Positions 9,004 to 18,510 of a stretch of 64,000 nt of DNA are shown one piece after another; the stretch's first letter is position 1, and each line of letters starts with the position of its first letter. The notes below the pieces were generated by a model, which was not told the origin of the DNA, did no database searches, and saw nothing but the letters and a program-made list of their open reading frames with translations. Made by a program: the position numbers and the translations under genes. The DNA is from Gynuella sp. Its GTDB lineage: Bacteria > Pseudomonadota > Gammaproteobacteria > Pseudomonadales > Natronospirillaceae. The stretch is taken from positions 23,013 to 87,012 of the forward strand of contig JANQHX010000045.1 in the NCBI GenBank assembly GCA_028282465.1, written 5' to 3'.

Positions 9004-9070
9004 TAATTTGCTTGAGTTCAACCCTTACTGCATTAAACTCAATGGCTTACCGTAAATCCTTCTACGCTAG

Positions 9071-9694
9071 ATGATCCAAGCGACCACTCTGACTTTATTT
9101 ATTCCCACATTCTTTTTTGTGTCTATTACTCCCGGAATGTGCATGACATTGGCTATGTCCCTGGGTATGACCATTGGCTTGAGAAAAACCCTTTGGATGA
9201 TGCTCGGGGAGCTAGTCGGCGTCGGCTTAGTTGCATTTGCCGGTGTGATTGGGGTCGCCGCTGTGATGTTGACTTATCCCAGCGCGTTTTTGGCCTTTAA
9301 AATAGCCGGTGGTTGTTACCTAGCGTATTTAGGTATTCAGCTTTGGATGTCGAAGGGCAAGATGGCAGTCAGCGAACACCCGGTAGATGGCGCATTGATC
9401 AAACCAACAGAGTTGATTACACAGGGATTTGTCACGGCGGTAGCTAATCCAAAAGGCTGGGCGTTTTTTATTGCACTGTTCCCGCCATTTATTGACCCAG
9501 ACTTACCCCTATCTGGCCAATTAATCGTACTTATCAGCATCATTCTGCTTTTAGAGTTCATTTGTTTGCTGCTTTATACTTCGGGTGGAAAGTGGCTGGG
9601 TCAACTACTTAAAAATAACCAAAACGTCAAAACCCTAAATCGCGTGGCCGGTACGCTTATGTTCGGTGTCGCGCTTTGGCTGGTTCTGGGTTAA
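9071..9694 (+). CDS. LysE/RhtB-family amino-acid exporter
   Basis: A 207-residue inner-membrane protein of the LysE superfamily, predicted to export amino acids or similar small solutes by proton exchange. It starts with the first helix and the signature ITPGMCMTLAMSLGMTIGLRKTLWMMLGE, then KIAGGCYLAYLGIQLW, then FVTAVANPKGWAFFIALFPPFI, with about six helices in total. No good Shine-Dalgarno precedes the ATG, but the N-terminus fits the family. It is 12 bp upstream of glpE. The substrate is not deducible. Confidence 0.9.
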   Translation: MIQATTLTLFIPTFFFVSITPGMCMTLAMSLGMTIGLRKTLWMMLGELVGVGLVAFAGVIGVAAVMLTYPSAFLAFKIAGGCYLAYLGIQLWMSKGKMAVSEHPVDGALIKPTELITQGFVTAVANPKGWAFFIALFPPFIDPDLPLSGQLIVLISIILLLEFICLLLYTSGGKWLGQLLKNNQNVKTLNRVAGTLMFGVALWLVLG

Positions 9695-9706
9695 AAAAGG
9701 AAGCCT

Positions 9707-10006
9707 ATGTCTTTTAAACATTTGTCTGTCAGTGAATTGAAATCCATGACACCGGGTAGCTATGAGGTTCTGGATATTCGAGATCCACAATCCTATTCCG
9801 TCGCGCATATTCCAGGCTCAAAACATCTCACCAACGAAAATGCCCAAGAAATAATTGAAAGCACCCCGTCGACCACTCCCATTGTAGTGTGTTGCTATCA
9901 CGGCATTAGTAGTCAGCAAGCGGCGGCATTTTTCTCGGAAAAAGGGTTTCAGGAAGTGTACAGCTTGGATGGCGGTTTTGAAGCCTGGGAACTGGCGAAC
10001 AAATAA
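9707..10006 (+). CDS. glpE: Thiosulfate sulfurtransferase GlpE (single-domain rhodanese)
   Basis: Transfers sulfane sulfur from thiosulfate to cyanide or thiols such as thioredoxin, in the cytoplasm. The 99 residues contain VLDIRDPQSYSVAHIPGSKHLTN, the active-site loop CCYHGISSQ with the catalytic Cys63, and VYSLDGGFEAWE, all close to E. coli GlpE. GGAAG precedes the ATG. It probably shares a transcript with the LysE-type exporter upstream. Confidence 0.92.
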   Translation: MSFKHLSVSELKSMTPGSYEVLDIRDPQSYSVAHIPGSKHLTNENAQEIIESTPSTTPIVVCCYHGISSQQAAAFFSEKGFQEVYSLDGGFEAWELANK

Positions 10007-10077
10007 TCGCCCTAGCGCTTAAAGACTGATAGACTCCGCGCCCTTTCATTTATCCCTTCCGACTTAAGGTAAAAACC

Positions 10078-10695
10078 ATGTCTAAACCCACCACTGTGGA
10101 AGAAATAGTAAGCTACGGCATTGGTCGCCAAATGGGTGATCAGCTGAAGTCTCAGCCTTTTGAAGGCTTAAATCTTGATATTCTCGTTTCCGGTTTGAAA
10201 GAAGCATTCTCTGGCACAGCCAGCATAGTTGCAGATCAAGAAATGCAAAAAGCCTTCGCTGAAATCAATGAACGTCTACAGGCAAAACAAGCCGAACAAG
10301 CCAAAGAGCTGTCAGCGGAAGGCCAAAAGTTTCTAGAGGAAAACGCTAAGCGTGATGAAGTCACTGTGACGGATTCAGGCTTACAGTATGAAGTGCTGGC
10401 AACAGGCGATGGCGACAAGCCCACTAAAGACAGCACAGTGAAGACTCACTATCATGGTACGTTAATTAATGGTGATGTATTCGATAGCTCGTATGACCGT
10501 GGTCAACCTGCTGAATTCCCGGTAGGTGGTGTTATCGCAGGCTGGACTGAAGCCCTTCAATTAATGACCGTTGGTTCTAAGTGGCGTTTATACGTACCTT
10601 ATAACCTAGCCTATGGTGAGCGTGGAGCTGGAGGAAAAATCGGCCCTTACTCAACACTGGTATTTGATGTTGAGCTGCTAGATATCGTTGCCTAA
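10078..10695 (+). CDS. fklB: FKBP-type peptidyl-prolyl isomerase FklB
   Basis: Catalyses cis-trans isomerisation of peptidyl-proline bonds. The 205-residue protein has an FKBP N-terminal dimerisation region (SYGIGRQMGDQL, about 12-100) with a long helix ending in GQKFLEENAKRDEV, and a C-terminal FKBP domain with VKTHYHGTLINGDVFDSSYDRGQPAEFPVGGVI, GWTEAL and YGERGAGGKIGPYSTLVFDVELLDI. No signal peptide is visible, consistent with cytoplasmic FklB rather than periplasmic FkpA. AAGGT precedes the start. The last codons overlap a 9-bp hairpin (10682-10706). Confidence 0.95.
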   Translation: MSKPTTVEEIVSYGIGRQMGDQLKSQPFEGLNLDILVSGLKEAFSGTASIVADQEMQKAFAEINERLQAKQAEQAKELSAEGQKFLEENAKRDEVTVTDSGLQYEVLATGDGDKPTKDSTVKTHYHGTLINGDVFDSSYDRGQPAEFPVGGVIAGWTEALQLMTVGSKWRLYVPYNLAYGERGAGGKIGPYSTLVFDVELLDIVA

Positions 10696-10713
10696 GTCAA
10701 CGATATAGAAATA

Positions 10714-10754
10714 GAAAGGGGCAGAAGTCGCAGAAGCCTCTTTCTTATTTTTCC
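10714..10754 (+). terminator. Terminator after fklB
   Basis: Stem GAAAGGGGC / GCCTCTTTC (one G-U pair) with a 13-base loop, followed by TTATTTTTCC. It lies about 20 bp after the fklB stop. Confidence 0.7.
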
Positions 10755-10961
10755 CTATTTATTCTTATCGTCCTTTCCTTCCTATTTTTAACCCTTAGTT
10801 TAAAGCACTCCAGAAAACCGCCTGGCACAATTAGCATAATCTTTGGCGCAATCAGCAAGTGACCTGTCACCATTTACTCACTACTATGATCATCAGACAT
10901 CAACAAAACCACATCTACAAAACAAAGCGCAACTAACGTGAGTGAAAAACAGGAGATTCAA

Positions 10962-11780
10962 ATGAGCAAAGTAGCACTGGTTACCGGAGCCTCTTCTGGT
11001 ATGGGCAAAGATTTCGCGAAAGCACTGATTGAAGAAGGCATGACTGTTTATGCGGCCGCCCGCCGTATCGACAAAATGGACGACTTAAAGTCCCTAGGGG
11101 CCATTACCGTGAAAATGGACATTACCCAAGACTCCGATGTGCAAGCCGTTGCCGACCAAATTAAGCAAGACCACGGTGCAGTGGATGTACTCATCAATAA
11201 TGCTGGGTTTGGTATGTACGGTGCAATGGAAGACACCACCATAGACGATGCCCGTTACCAGTTTGAAGTCAATCTTTTTGGCCTAGCAAGACTCACTCAA
11301 TTATTGCTGCCTGCGATGAGAGAGAAAAAGTCCGGCACCATCATTAATATTTCGTCCATGGGCGGCAAAATGTATACACCATTAGGCAGCTGGTACCATG
11401 CAACCAAACACGCTCTAGAAGGTTGGTCTGACTGCCTGCGTTTAGAGCTCGCTCAGTTTGGTATTAACGTCGTGGTTATCGAGCCAGGTGCTATTTTGAC
11501 TGAGTTTGGTGATGTCATGACTGGCCCAATGCTGGAGAGATCTGGATCTACTGCCTATGGAGATCTGGCTAATAAAATGGCTAACATAACCAAGGAGTCC
11601 TATGAAAAAGGGCAAGGCTCCCCAACCAGCGTCATTACTAACTTAATGCTAAAAGCTGTGCGATCTCCAAAACCGAAAACCCGTTATGTCGGCGGTCAGT
11701 TTGCCAAGCCAATGATGTTTATTCGTAAATGGTTTGGTGATCGCATTTTCGACAAGGTTGTTATGTCCACCGTTAAGTGA
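10962..11780 (+). CDS. Short-chain dehydrogenase/reductase
   Basis: NAD(P)-dependent oxidoreductase of the classical SDR family, 272 aa. The cofactor motif is TGASSGMGKDFA, followed by AAARRIDKM, which suggests NADP preference, then NNAGFG, and an active site with Ser in INISSMGGK and Tyr-Lys in WYHATKH. The ATG at 10962 is preceded by CAGGAG; a GTG eight codons earlier is a poorer start. It is followed directly by an AraC-type regulator, likely co-transcribed. The substrate is unknown. It resembles the SDR at 29468-30316. Confidence 0.9.
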   Translation: MSKVALVTGASSGMGKDFAKALIEEGMTVYAAARRIDKMDDLKSLGAITVKMDITQDSDVQAVADQIKQDHGAVDVLINNAGFGMYGAMEDTTIDDARYQFEVNLFGLARLTQLLLPAMREKKSGTIINISSMGGKMYTPLGSWYHATKHALEGWSDCLRLELAQFGINVVVIEPGAILTEFGDVMTGPMLERSGSTAYGDLANKMANITKESYEKGQGSPTSVITNLMLKAVRSPKPKTRYVGGQFAKPMMFIRKWFGDRIFDKVVMSTVK

Positions 11781-11797
11781 GGTTAAACGAGAGACTT

Positions 11798-12787
11798 ATG
11801 AAACAGGCAACTCGATTTTCAATAGATCCAGGTTGGGCGCTCATGATCAGAGATATGGGGATAAACCCAACCGATGTTTTGCGACTATCGGGCTTGCCTG
11901 ATGCGCTATTTGATAATCTGGAGTCAACGCTTTCAGTAGCGGACTACTTCAGTTTATGGACTGGCTTGGAAAAAGCAGCCGGGCCAGAACTCCCTTTAAA
12001 AATAGGTGAAGCCATTTCTCCTGAAGCGTTTTCACCGCCAATATTTTCCTACCTGTGCAGCCAAGATATGAATACTGGCTTACAGCGGTTGCAACATTTT
12101 AAACGATTGGTTGGCCCCTTGATTTTAAATCTAGATATCAATGCCCACGCCACCAAGATAGATTTTGAATGCTATGAATACAGCGGCCATATTCCTGATG
12201 TAATTATGGCAATGGAACTGGTGTTTTTTACCAAAATGGCACGATTAGCCACTAGAGAACATATCGAGCCACTGAGTATTACCTGGACCCGAGAATTTCA
12301 ACCTTTGGAAAAGTACGTTGAGTTTTTTGGAGTAAAGCCAGAAATAGGCGCAAGAACCCAAATCGAGTTTTCAGCCAATGATGCAATAAAACCATTCCTG
12401 ACACAAAACCCATCCATGTGGAGTTTCTTTGAGCCTGAATTGCAAAAAAAGCTTTCAGCCATCGACCAATCTGCAACCTTCACTGAAAAAGTAAAAAACG
12501 TTTTATTAGAGATGTTGCCTGCAGGTGAAACAGCCGCTGAAGCTGTTGCGAGTCGATTGGCCGTCAGTAAGCGCACCCTTCAGAGACGGTTGAATGATGA
12601 GTCCACCAACTTCCAAAATCTATTGAACTCAACACGGGAAGAACTGGCAAAGCATTATTTGAAGAATTCCCAAATGTCACCGGCAGAAATTTCCTTTTTG
12701 TTGGGCTTTCAAGACTCCAATTCCTTTTTTAGAGCCTTTAATAACTGGACAGGCAAAACACCTGAACAAGTAAGGCAGTTGAATTAA
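11798..12787 (+). CDS. AraC-family transcriptional regulator with Arabinose_bd-type N-terminus
   Basis: A DNA-binding activator of about 329 aa. The N-terminal two thirds match the ligand-binding domain common in this subgroup (GLPDALFDNLESTLSVADYFSLWTGLE, then FFTKMARL, then FFGVKPEIGARTQIEFSANDAIKPF). The C-terminal 80 residues hold two helix-turn-helix motifs: EAVASRLAVSKRTLQRRLNDE and SPAEISFLLGFQDSNSFFRAFNNWTGKTPEQVR. I chose the ATG at 11798 with GAGAG upstream; an in-frame GTG at 11777 overlaps the SDR stop without a ribosome-binding site. It may control the adjacent SDR gene. Confidence 0.9.
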   Translation: MKQATRFSIDPGWALMIRDMGINPTDVLRLSGLPDALFDNLESTLSVADYFSLWTGLEKAAGPELPLKIGEAISPEAFSPPIFSYLCSQDMNTGLQRLQHFKRLVGPLILNLDINAHATKIDFECYEYSGHIPDVIMAMELVFFTKMARLATREHIEPLSITWTREFQPLEKYVEFFGVKPEIGARTQIEFSANDAIKPFLTQNPSMWSFFEPELQKKLSAIDQSATFTEKVKNVLLEMLPAGETAAEAVASRLAVSKRTLQRRLNDESTNFQNLLNSTREELAKHYLKNSQMSPAEISFLLGFQDSNSFFRAFNNWTGKTPEQVRQLN

Positions 12788-12790
12788 GTA

Positions 12791-12806
12791 TCCCGCGAAA
12801 GCGGGA
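12791..12806. repeat. Short GC hairpin with GAAA tetraloop
   Basis: TCCCGC-GAAA-GCGGGA directly after the AraC-type gene. It resembles short intergenic palindromes common in proteobacteria. There is no T-run, so a terminator role is unsure. Confidence 0.5.
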
Positions 12807-12933
12807 ATATGAATCGTTGAACCAGCATTACTTTTAGAAACTACAGACACCCAGACATATTTGGTACACTCCGCCGCCATTTTTATACCCCAGCTTCGGA
12901 TTTACGATCCGACTGGCTGTTGAGGAAAAAGTT

Positions 12934-13941
12934 ATGTCCGAAATTGTTGTCTGTGCCCTATACAAATTTGTAGAACTGAAGGATTACAAAGCACTCAAAC
13001 CCCTGCTTCTTAAAACCATGGAAGAGCTAGGGGTTAAAGGTACCCTGTTACTCGCAAATGAGGGCATTAACGGAACCGTTGCCGGCACTCGCCATGGAAT
13101 AGACAGCCTACTAAGGTTTTTAAAATCCGATAGCCGCTTGGCAGATTTAGACCATAAAGAATCTTTTGACAGGGAAATGCCGTTTTATAGAACCAAGGTT
13201 AAACTCAAGAAAGAAATCGTGACCATGGGTGTTGAAGGCATTGACCCAAGAAAGTCAGTCGGTACTTATGTTGAGGCAGAAGACTGGAACGATTTGATAT
13301 CTGACCCTGACACCATTCTTATTGACACTCGCAACGAATATGAATTTGGCATTGGTACTTTTAAAAATGCGATCAACCCTCACACCGACTCATTCCGGGA
13401 ATTTCCTGACTACATCAATAAAACCCTAGACCCCAATAAAAAACAAAAAGTGGCTATGTTTTGCACTGGCGGCATTCGCTGTGAAAAATCCACCGCCTAT
13501 TTAAAAGAGCAAGGTTTTGATGAGGTGTACCACCTGAAGGGAGGCATTCTTAAATACCTGGAGAACGTTCCTGAAGAAAACTCGCTCTGGCAAGGGGACT
13601 GCTTCGTATTCGATAATCGTGTGTCAGTGAAGCACGGCTTAGAGGTCGGTAATTATGAGCTTTGTCATGCTTGTCGGCTGCCTTTAACACCTGAAGATAA
13701 AAACCACGAGCATTATGAAGCAGGTGTTAGTTGTCATCACTGTTTTAATAAAACAACTGAAGTTCAGAAGAAGCGATTCAGAGATAGAGAAAAGCAGCTT
13801 CAATTATCCAAAGCCCGAGGTGAAACTCATATTGGTTCCGACGCTCTAGCAAACATTGCCGAGAAACGACAAGCGAAAGCCGCTAGAAAAGAAGCCCAGC
13901 GTGATCAAAACAAACAAACCAAAACCGGGAAAAGCAATTGA
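12934..13941 (+). CDS. trhO: tRNA uridine(34) hydroxylase TrhO (YceA-type rhodanese)
   Basis: Oxygen-dependent hydroxylation of wobble uridine 34 to ho5U. The 335-residue protein has the acylphosphatase-like N-terminal domain ([16 protein letters not shown]), the central rhodanese domain with [15 protein letters not shown] and the active-site loop [12 protein letters not shown] (Cys177), and a C-terminal cysteine-rich segment ([13 protein letters not shown]) that may bind metal. The lysine-rich tail ([12 protein letters not shown]) suits RNA binding. TGGTACACT, a -10-like box, lies about 65 bp upstream and is followed by a GC-rich discriminator. Confidence 0.95.
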   Translation: MSEIVVCALYKFVELKDYKALKPLLLKTMEELGVKGTLLLANEGINGTVAGTRHGIDSLLRFLKSDSRLADLDHKESFDREMPFYRTKVKLKKEIVTMGVEGIDPRKSVGTYVEAEDWNDLISDPDTILIDTRNEYEFGIGTFKNAINPHTDSFREFPDYINKTLDPNKKQKVAMFCTGGIRCEKSTAYLKEQGFDEVYHLKGGILKYLENVPEENSLWQGDCFVFDNRVSVKHGLEVGNYELCHACRLPLTPEDKNHEHYEAGVSCHHCFNKTTEVQKKRFRDREKQLQLSKARGETHIGSDALANIAEKRQAKAARKEAQRDQNKQTKTGKSN

Positions 13942-14026
13942 TAAGTAAAAGCTTTCAGTAACTGTGATTGCTTTTTATTTCTATGCTGAAATACTGTTTT
14001 CTGAGCTAAAACTATAAGTAAAAACT

Positions 14027-15109
14027 ATGGCCCAATTTAAAGGTAACACCTCGTTCAATCATAGCCAGAGAGATAAAGTAGGCGTGCTAATTACCAACCT
14101 AGGGACACCAGAAGCACCCACAGCCAAGGCTCTTAAACCCTATTTAAAGCAATTTCTATCAGATCCCAGAGTAGTGGAAATTCCTAGGCTGCTCTGGTGG
14201 TTAATTCTTAACCTAATTATTTTGAACGTGCGGCCAAAAAAATCCGCCAAAGCCTATGAGGAAGTATGGACTGAACAAGGGTCGCCTTTATTGTTCCATA
14301 CTAAAAATCAAGCAGACAAAATACGAACTCAACTGCAAGGGGAGTTCGGTGATGATTTGGTTGTAGAATTTGCCATGCGTTATGGTCAGCCAAGTGTGGA
14401 TTCAGCACTGGATAAAATGATGAGCTCGGGTGTTAGAAAACTCTTGGTATTACCACTCTACCCACAATATTCGGCGGCCACCACAGCTTCAACATTTGAC
14501 GCACTCGCCCAGGACTTTCAAAACAGGCGCTGGATTCCTGAGCTTAGGTTTATTACCCACTATCATGACAATGCTGAATATATTGCCGCATTAGCAGATT
14601 CCATCACTAGCTTCCAAGAAACCAAGGGTAAACCCGATAAACTGATTTTTACCTATCACGGTGTGCCTAAGCGTTATTTACTGAACGGTGACCCCTACTT
14701 CTGTGAGTGCCATAAAACTTCGAGGCTGTTAGCTGAACATCTAGGGTTAACTGAAGACGAATACATAACCACCTTCCAATCCAGATTTGGTCGCGAAGAG
14801 TGGCTCAAGCCTTATACAGACGAGACCCTAAAGTCACTGCCAGGAAGTGGTGTAAAAAACGTGCAATTGATCTGCCCAGGATTCTCTTCAGATTGCTTAG
14901 AAACCATCGAAGAAATTGGCCAGGAAAACAGAGAATACTTTGAAGAATCTGGCGGTGAAACCTATGATTACATCCCATGCCTTAATGATTCAGCGAGTCA
15001 CATACATTTACTCTGCAACTTAATTAAGCATAACTTACAAGGCTGGGTGCCAATTAAGTCTCAAGACTACGAATTGCGAAATCAAATCGCCCAGAATACG
15101 AAGCTGTGA
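14027..15109 (+). CDS. hemH: Ferrochelatase
   Basis: Inserts Fe2+ into protoporphyrin IX, the last step of haem synthesis, at the inner face of the cytoplasmic membrane. The 360 residues show VGVLITNLGTPEAPT, FLSDPRVVEIP, MRYGQPSV, the signature LPLYPQYSAATTASTFD, FTYHGVPKRYLLNGDPYFCEC with the catalytic His, TFQSRFGREEWLKPYT, and CPGFSSDCLETIEEIGQENREYF with the catalytic Glu. No strong Shine-Dalgarno precedes the ATG. Downstream terminator is clear. Confidence 0.97.
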   Translation: MAQFKGNTSFNHSQRDKVGVLITNLGTPEAPTAKALKPYLKQFLSDPRVVEIPRLLWWLILNLIILNVRPKKSAKAYEEVWTEQGSPLLFHTKNQADKIRTQLQGEFGDDLVVEFAMRYGQPSVDSALDKMMSSGVRKLLVLPLYPQYSAATTASTFDALAQDFQNRRWIPELRFITHYHDNAEYIAALADSITSFQETKGKPDKLIFTYHGVPKRYLLNGDPYFCECHKTSRLLAEHLGLTEDEYITTFQSRFGREEWLKPYTDETLKSLPGSGVKNVQLICPGFSSDCLETIEEIGQENREYFEESGGETYDYIPCLNDSASHIHLLCNLIKHNLQGWVPIKSQDYELRNQIAQNTKL

Positions 15110-15144
15110 TGTAAACAGAAAATATGATTTAAACATAAAATGTG

Positions 15145-15174
15145 AAAAAGGAGTCTAAATGAACTCCTTTTTTT
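15145..15174 (+). terminator. Rho-independent terminator after hemH
   Basis: AAAAAGGAGT / ACTCCTTTTTTT with an eight-base loop, 36 bp after the hemH stop and just before the next start. Confidence 0.9.
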
Positions 15175-15194
15175 ATAACTAAACAGGATTGGTC

Positions 15195-18065
15195 ATGCAA
15201 CTGAGAGCAATATTAGGGACGATATTATTATGTCTAAGCTTTTCTTCATTCGGCTCGTTATTTCCGCCCAGCACTGAATGGTATCAGGTTGAGTCAGACA
15301 AGTTTGTTGTTGTGTTTCCAAAGGGGTTAGAAGCTGAAGCCAATCGTGTACTCAATATGGTGGAGCACTACACTCCAAAGTTAGAAAAAAGCCTTACTCC
15401 CGTATTCAAAACCAAGAAGAAGTTTCCAATTGTTATTTCCAGCATGAGCCATGAGTCCAACGGCTTTGTCACACCCTTTCCATTATCTTCAGTATTTTAT
15501 AACAAGCCTTCTATTTTCCCCGGCGCTGAGTGGTTTGAAATTTTAGCCATTCATGAAATGAAACATGTCGTGCAGTTCCGCGCCATGAGAAACTCCCCTA
15601 CAGGCAATGTTCTTTACATTCTATTAGGTAACACCGGACAGATCGTTCATGAGTTTTTATTTCATCCTGCATGGTTTATAGAAGGTGATGCAGTTTTAGA
15701 GGAAACCTTATTGTCAAATGGTGGCAGAGGTCGATCGGCCGCATTTGAACTATGGCGAAGAACTCATGAATTAACCAGCCCAAGATATAGCTATTACCGA
15801 TCTTTTTTGGGAACAGGTCAGGATGCTTACCCATACTCCAGCCATTATGAACTGGGTTATTTCATGGCGACTTACTTGAGAAAGAATTATGGCGATGATG
15901 TCATGACTACACTGGTAAATGATACCGCCAATTTCCATAGAGGCTTTACATTTAATAGCTCAGTTAAGAACGCAACTGAAGGTGATAATCAGCCCAGTGT
16001 CTATCAGAAAACCATGGACGAACTGAGAGCTATTTGGACGAATCAATACGATTCAACTGAGTTTACCTCTGTAGACAAAATTCCCACTCGAGAAAAACAG
16101 TATTGGCGAAGCTATTACCCCATAGGTGAATACAAGAATAAAACCATTGCACTACTGGTTGATGTCAAAGATGAAGGACAATGGTTAGTAGCCATTGATG
16201 AAAATGGCTCTGAACAGAAAATAAGACGAATGTCTTTTGGAGTTGCCAGCGGTTATTTCAGTACCAGTAAAACCAAAGTATTAAGCCTTTCAAACAACCA
16301 GGTTTGCTGGCCGGAAAGCAAGGCCAACCCGAGGTTTGGTTATCAAAGTTGGGCCGATTTAATCTGCCTTGACCTAAACACAAACCAAACCTCAACTCTG
16401 ATAAAAGATACCAAGCTGACTTCTATTTCAGTATCACCTGATGGTTCCAAGATTGCCGGCGCAGAATTCGATGAGAACCGACATTCAGCCTTGTTGATAT
16501 TCGATAACACGGGCGATGAAATATCTCGTATAACCTTACCCAGTTTGACCTCAGCTTATGATCTAACCTGGGATGCGGATGGCAAAAACATTTATTTCGC
16601 TGTGCTCACCCCAGAAGGTACGGGTATTCAGTCTTACAACATTAGCTCGCAACAAACCAACACTGTGCTGCCACTGGACAATCTTGGCACCCCCAGATCT
16701 CCCCTATGGATAGATAACCATCTTTTTTATATAAGCGATTATTCTGGTGTTGATAACCTATGGGTGATTGATCTTGAGTCTGGGCAAAACTTTCAAGTTG
16801 GTCGTCGTCCATTTGGAAGTTACTTTCCTGTTGTAGACAACAATCAAAATATTATTATGACTGACTATCAACAATATGGTCAGGATATCGTTAAAGTAAT
16901 CAATCCATTGTCAGAAGAACAAAAGATAGAATGGCTTGAAATGGAATCCGTCTCCAATGATAAAACCTATTATTTTGCCCCATTACTTGAGGCCAGAAAT
17001 AATGATCCAGAATTAAAGCCTGGCCCACCGAAAGTTGAAACCGATTATCCTGTCTCTAAATACAATAGAACGGCAAATCTGATACACCCACACAGCTGGA
17101 ACTATTTTTATCTTGGTAACGAATTCGGTGGCTCCATCGTCAGTAACAACTTACTACAAACTCTCAGTGCCCAAGCTGGGTTTAGCCACAATACTGAGTT
17201 TGATGAAACCAGTGGCTTTTTCAATGTAAGTTATTCGAGATTCACCCCTATTATTAATGCCGGCGCTTTTAGCCAGTTTGTTGAAAGTGATTGGCTGACC
17301 GATGAAGAAACTCAATGGCGAGATCAAGTAGGTTTTCTAAGTATGTCTTTGCCATTTTTTTGGGGTGAGGGCCCAAATAGGAACGCTATGTTGCTGGCGT
17401 TTGGCTTTCAATATTTAGAACGCCAAGATATCAGCGGCCCCTATCAATTTGATGAAAATTTATTGCCTGTAGACGGTGAATTGGGTTCGGCTTTTGCGAG
17501 CGTTACCTATTCAGACATCACACAGAATGCGTTAAATTCTTTGGCTCGGGGTACGGGTTTTAGTCTACAACTGTATACTCAAACGTCAGTCGATGATTGG
17601 TCAAACCTCGAAAAAGATTTCAGCTCCGCAACTTTGGCGTTTCAGGGGAAAGGTTTTGGTTTAGGTGAAGTCTATAAAGTGTTGATGTACGGAGATACTC
17701 AGAGTGGTTCTGATAGCTTTTACTTACAACCGAACTTCTATCAAGCCAGAGGGTATGCTAACGATGTAGTGAGAGACAATGGTTTTATTTTAAATACCGA
17801 ATACCAAATTCCACTATCTGTTATCGATCAAAATGTTCTTCGAGCCATTTATTTCAGGTCAACAAACCTAGTCGCAGCTTACGATTATGAATACGCAGAG
17901 TTTAATAATTATTCTGATGACCGTTCCTCTGTTGGCTTAGGTGTAGATGTACCAACAAATCTATTGAGTAATTACTTTGTTGTTTTTAACTTTAGGGCCA
18001 TGGCACATTATTTAATTGATACTGATGAAACCAGTGTTCAATTGAGTGTAAATGCTTCTCTATGA
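15195..18065 (+). CDS. Secreted metallopeptidase-like / beta-propeller / outer-membrane barrel fusion
   Basis: A 956-residue exported protein in three parts. After a signal peptide (LRAILGTILLCLSFSSFGS), residues about 30-290 form a gluzincin-like peptidase domain with HEMKH at 120-124 and the downstream glutamate in AWFIEGDA (Glu163). Residues about 300-580 look like a TolB/WD40-type propeller with repeats such as SVSPDGSKIAGAEF and DLTWDADGKNIYF. After a proline-rich linker (NLIHPHSW), residues about 640-956 resemble an outer-membrane beta-barrel. The ATG at 15195 has AGGA upstream. It is probably anchored in the outer membrane. Family members are usually annotated as hypothetical; catalytic activity is inference from the intact zinc motif. 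Confidence 0.8.
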   Translation: MQLRAILGTILLCLSFSSFGSLFPPSTEWYQVESDKFVVVFPKGLEAEANRVLNMVEHYTPKLEKSLTPVFKTKKKFPIVISSMSHESNGFVTPFPLSSVFYNKPSIFPGAEWFEILAIHEMKHVVQFRAMRNSPTGNVLYILLGNTGQIVHEFLFHPAWFIEGDAVLEETLLSNGGRGRSAAFELWRRTHELTSPRYSYYRSFLGTGQDAYPYSSHYELGYFMATYLRKNYGDDVMTTLVNDTANFHRGFTFNSSVKNATEGDNQPSVYQKTMDELRAIWTNQYDSTEFTSVDKIPTREKQYWRSYYPIGEYKNKTIALLVDVKDEGQWLVAIDENGSEQKIRRMSFGVASGYFSTSKTKVLSLSNNQVCWPESKANPRFGYQSWADLICLDLNTNQTSTLIKDTKLTSISVSPDGSKIAGAEFDENRHSALLIFDNTGDEISRITLPSLTSAYDLTWDADGKNIYFAVLTPEGTGIQSYNISSQQTNTVLPLDNLGTPRSPLWIDNHLFYISDYSGVDNLWVIDLESGQNFQVGRRPFGSYFPVVDNNQNIIMTDYQQYGQDIVKVINPLSEEQKIEWLEMESVSNDKTYYFAPLLEARNNDPELKPGPPKVETDYPVSKYNRTANLIHPHSWNYFYLGNEFGGSIVSNNLLQTLSAQAGFSHNTEFDETSGFFNVSYSRFTPIINAGAFSQFVESDWLTDEETQWRDQVGFLSMSLPFFWGEGPNRNAMLLAFGFQYLERQDISGPYQFDENLLPVDGELGSAFASVTYSDITQNALNSLARGTGFSLQLYTQTSVDDWSNLEKDFSSATLAFQGKGFGLGEVYKVLMYGDTQSGSDSFYLQPNFYQARGYANDVVRDNGFILNTEYQIPLSVIDQNVLRAIYFRSTNLVAAYDYEYAEFNNYSDDRSSVGLGVDVPTNLLSNYFVVFNFRAMAHYLIDTDETSVQLSVNASL

Positions 18066-18118
18066 TGACTGTTGAACTGAGTTTCGTAACGAACTATTTA
18101 AAACATAACCGTATTACT

Positions 18119-18143
18119 AAAAAAGCCTCCTATGAGGCTTTTT
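18119..18143 (+). terminator. Rho-independent terminator
   Basis: AAAAAAGCCTC-CTAT-GAGGCTTTTT, about 55 bp after the stop of the propeller/barrel gene. The A-run and T-run on both sides let it work for the convergent minus-strand gene too. Confidence 0.9.
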
Positions 18144-18203
18144 ATAAATGATGAATGAGTACCATGATGAGAACGCTCTTCCGCAGAAGCGTCTCCAGCC
18201 AGA

Positions 18204-18443
18204 CTAGTGGCCTTGCTTAAGAAGTGTAATCAAATGATGCACATGGTCCACTGCTTCTACACCCGCATGGGTTAAATAACCGCCGTCAGGTTGGTCAATT
18301 AGGCCTTTCTCGAACAATCTTTTTGCCGCATCTATGGTTTCTTGATTCGCTGAATCATGGATTTTCAGCCCTTCCATATGAGACTGCATGCTATACATGT
18401 TCAGAACATCAATTTCTTTAACTAATTCTAAAGGGAGTGACAT
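18204..18443 (-). CDS. TIGR02647-family small protein
   Basis: A 79-residue cytoplasmic protein of unknown function. Its ELVKEIDVLNMYSMQSHMEGLKIH...AAKRLFEKGLIDQPDGGYLTHAG pattern fits the TIGR02647 family of gammaproteobacteria; the helical arrangement looks like a small winged-helix or DNA-binding fold, but no function is established. The start at 18443 gives the usual N-terminus MSLPLELVKEI; 15 extra upstream codons are open but unsupported. Confidence 0.8.
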   Translation of the reverse strand: MSLPLELVKEIDVLNMYSMQSHMEGLKIHDSANQETIDAAKRLFEKGLIDQPDGGYLTHAGVEAVDHVHHLITLLKQGH

Positions 18444-18510
18444 AACGTTTATCTCTTTTGTTGTTGTTATCCATCTTGAATATAGCAAAACCTAAAACTT
18501 CAATATTGAT

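Noticed and set aside
18160..18200. GAGAACGCT/AGCGTCTC repeat as terminator of the TIGR02647 gene
   Set aside because: Arms are imperfect and no T-run follows; the hairpin at 18119-18143 serves better.
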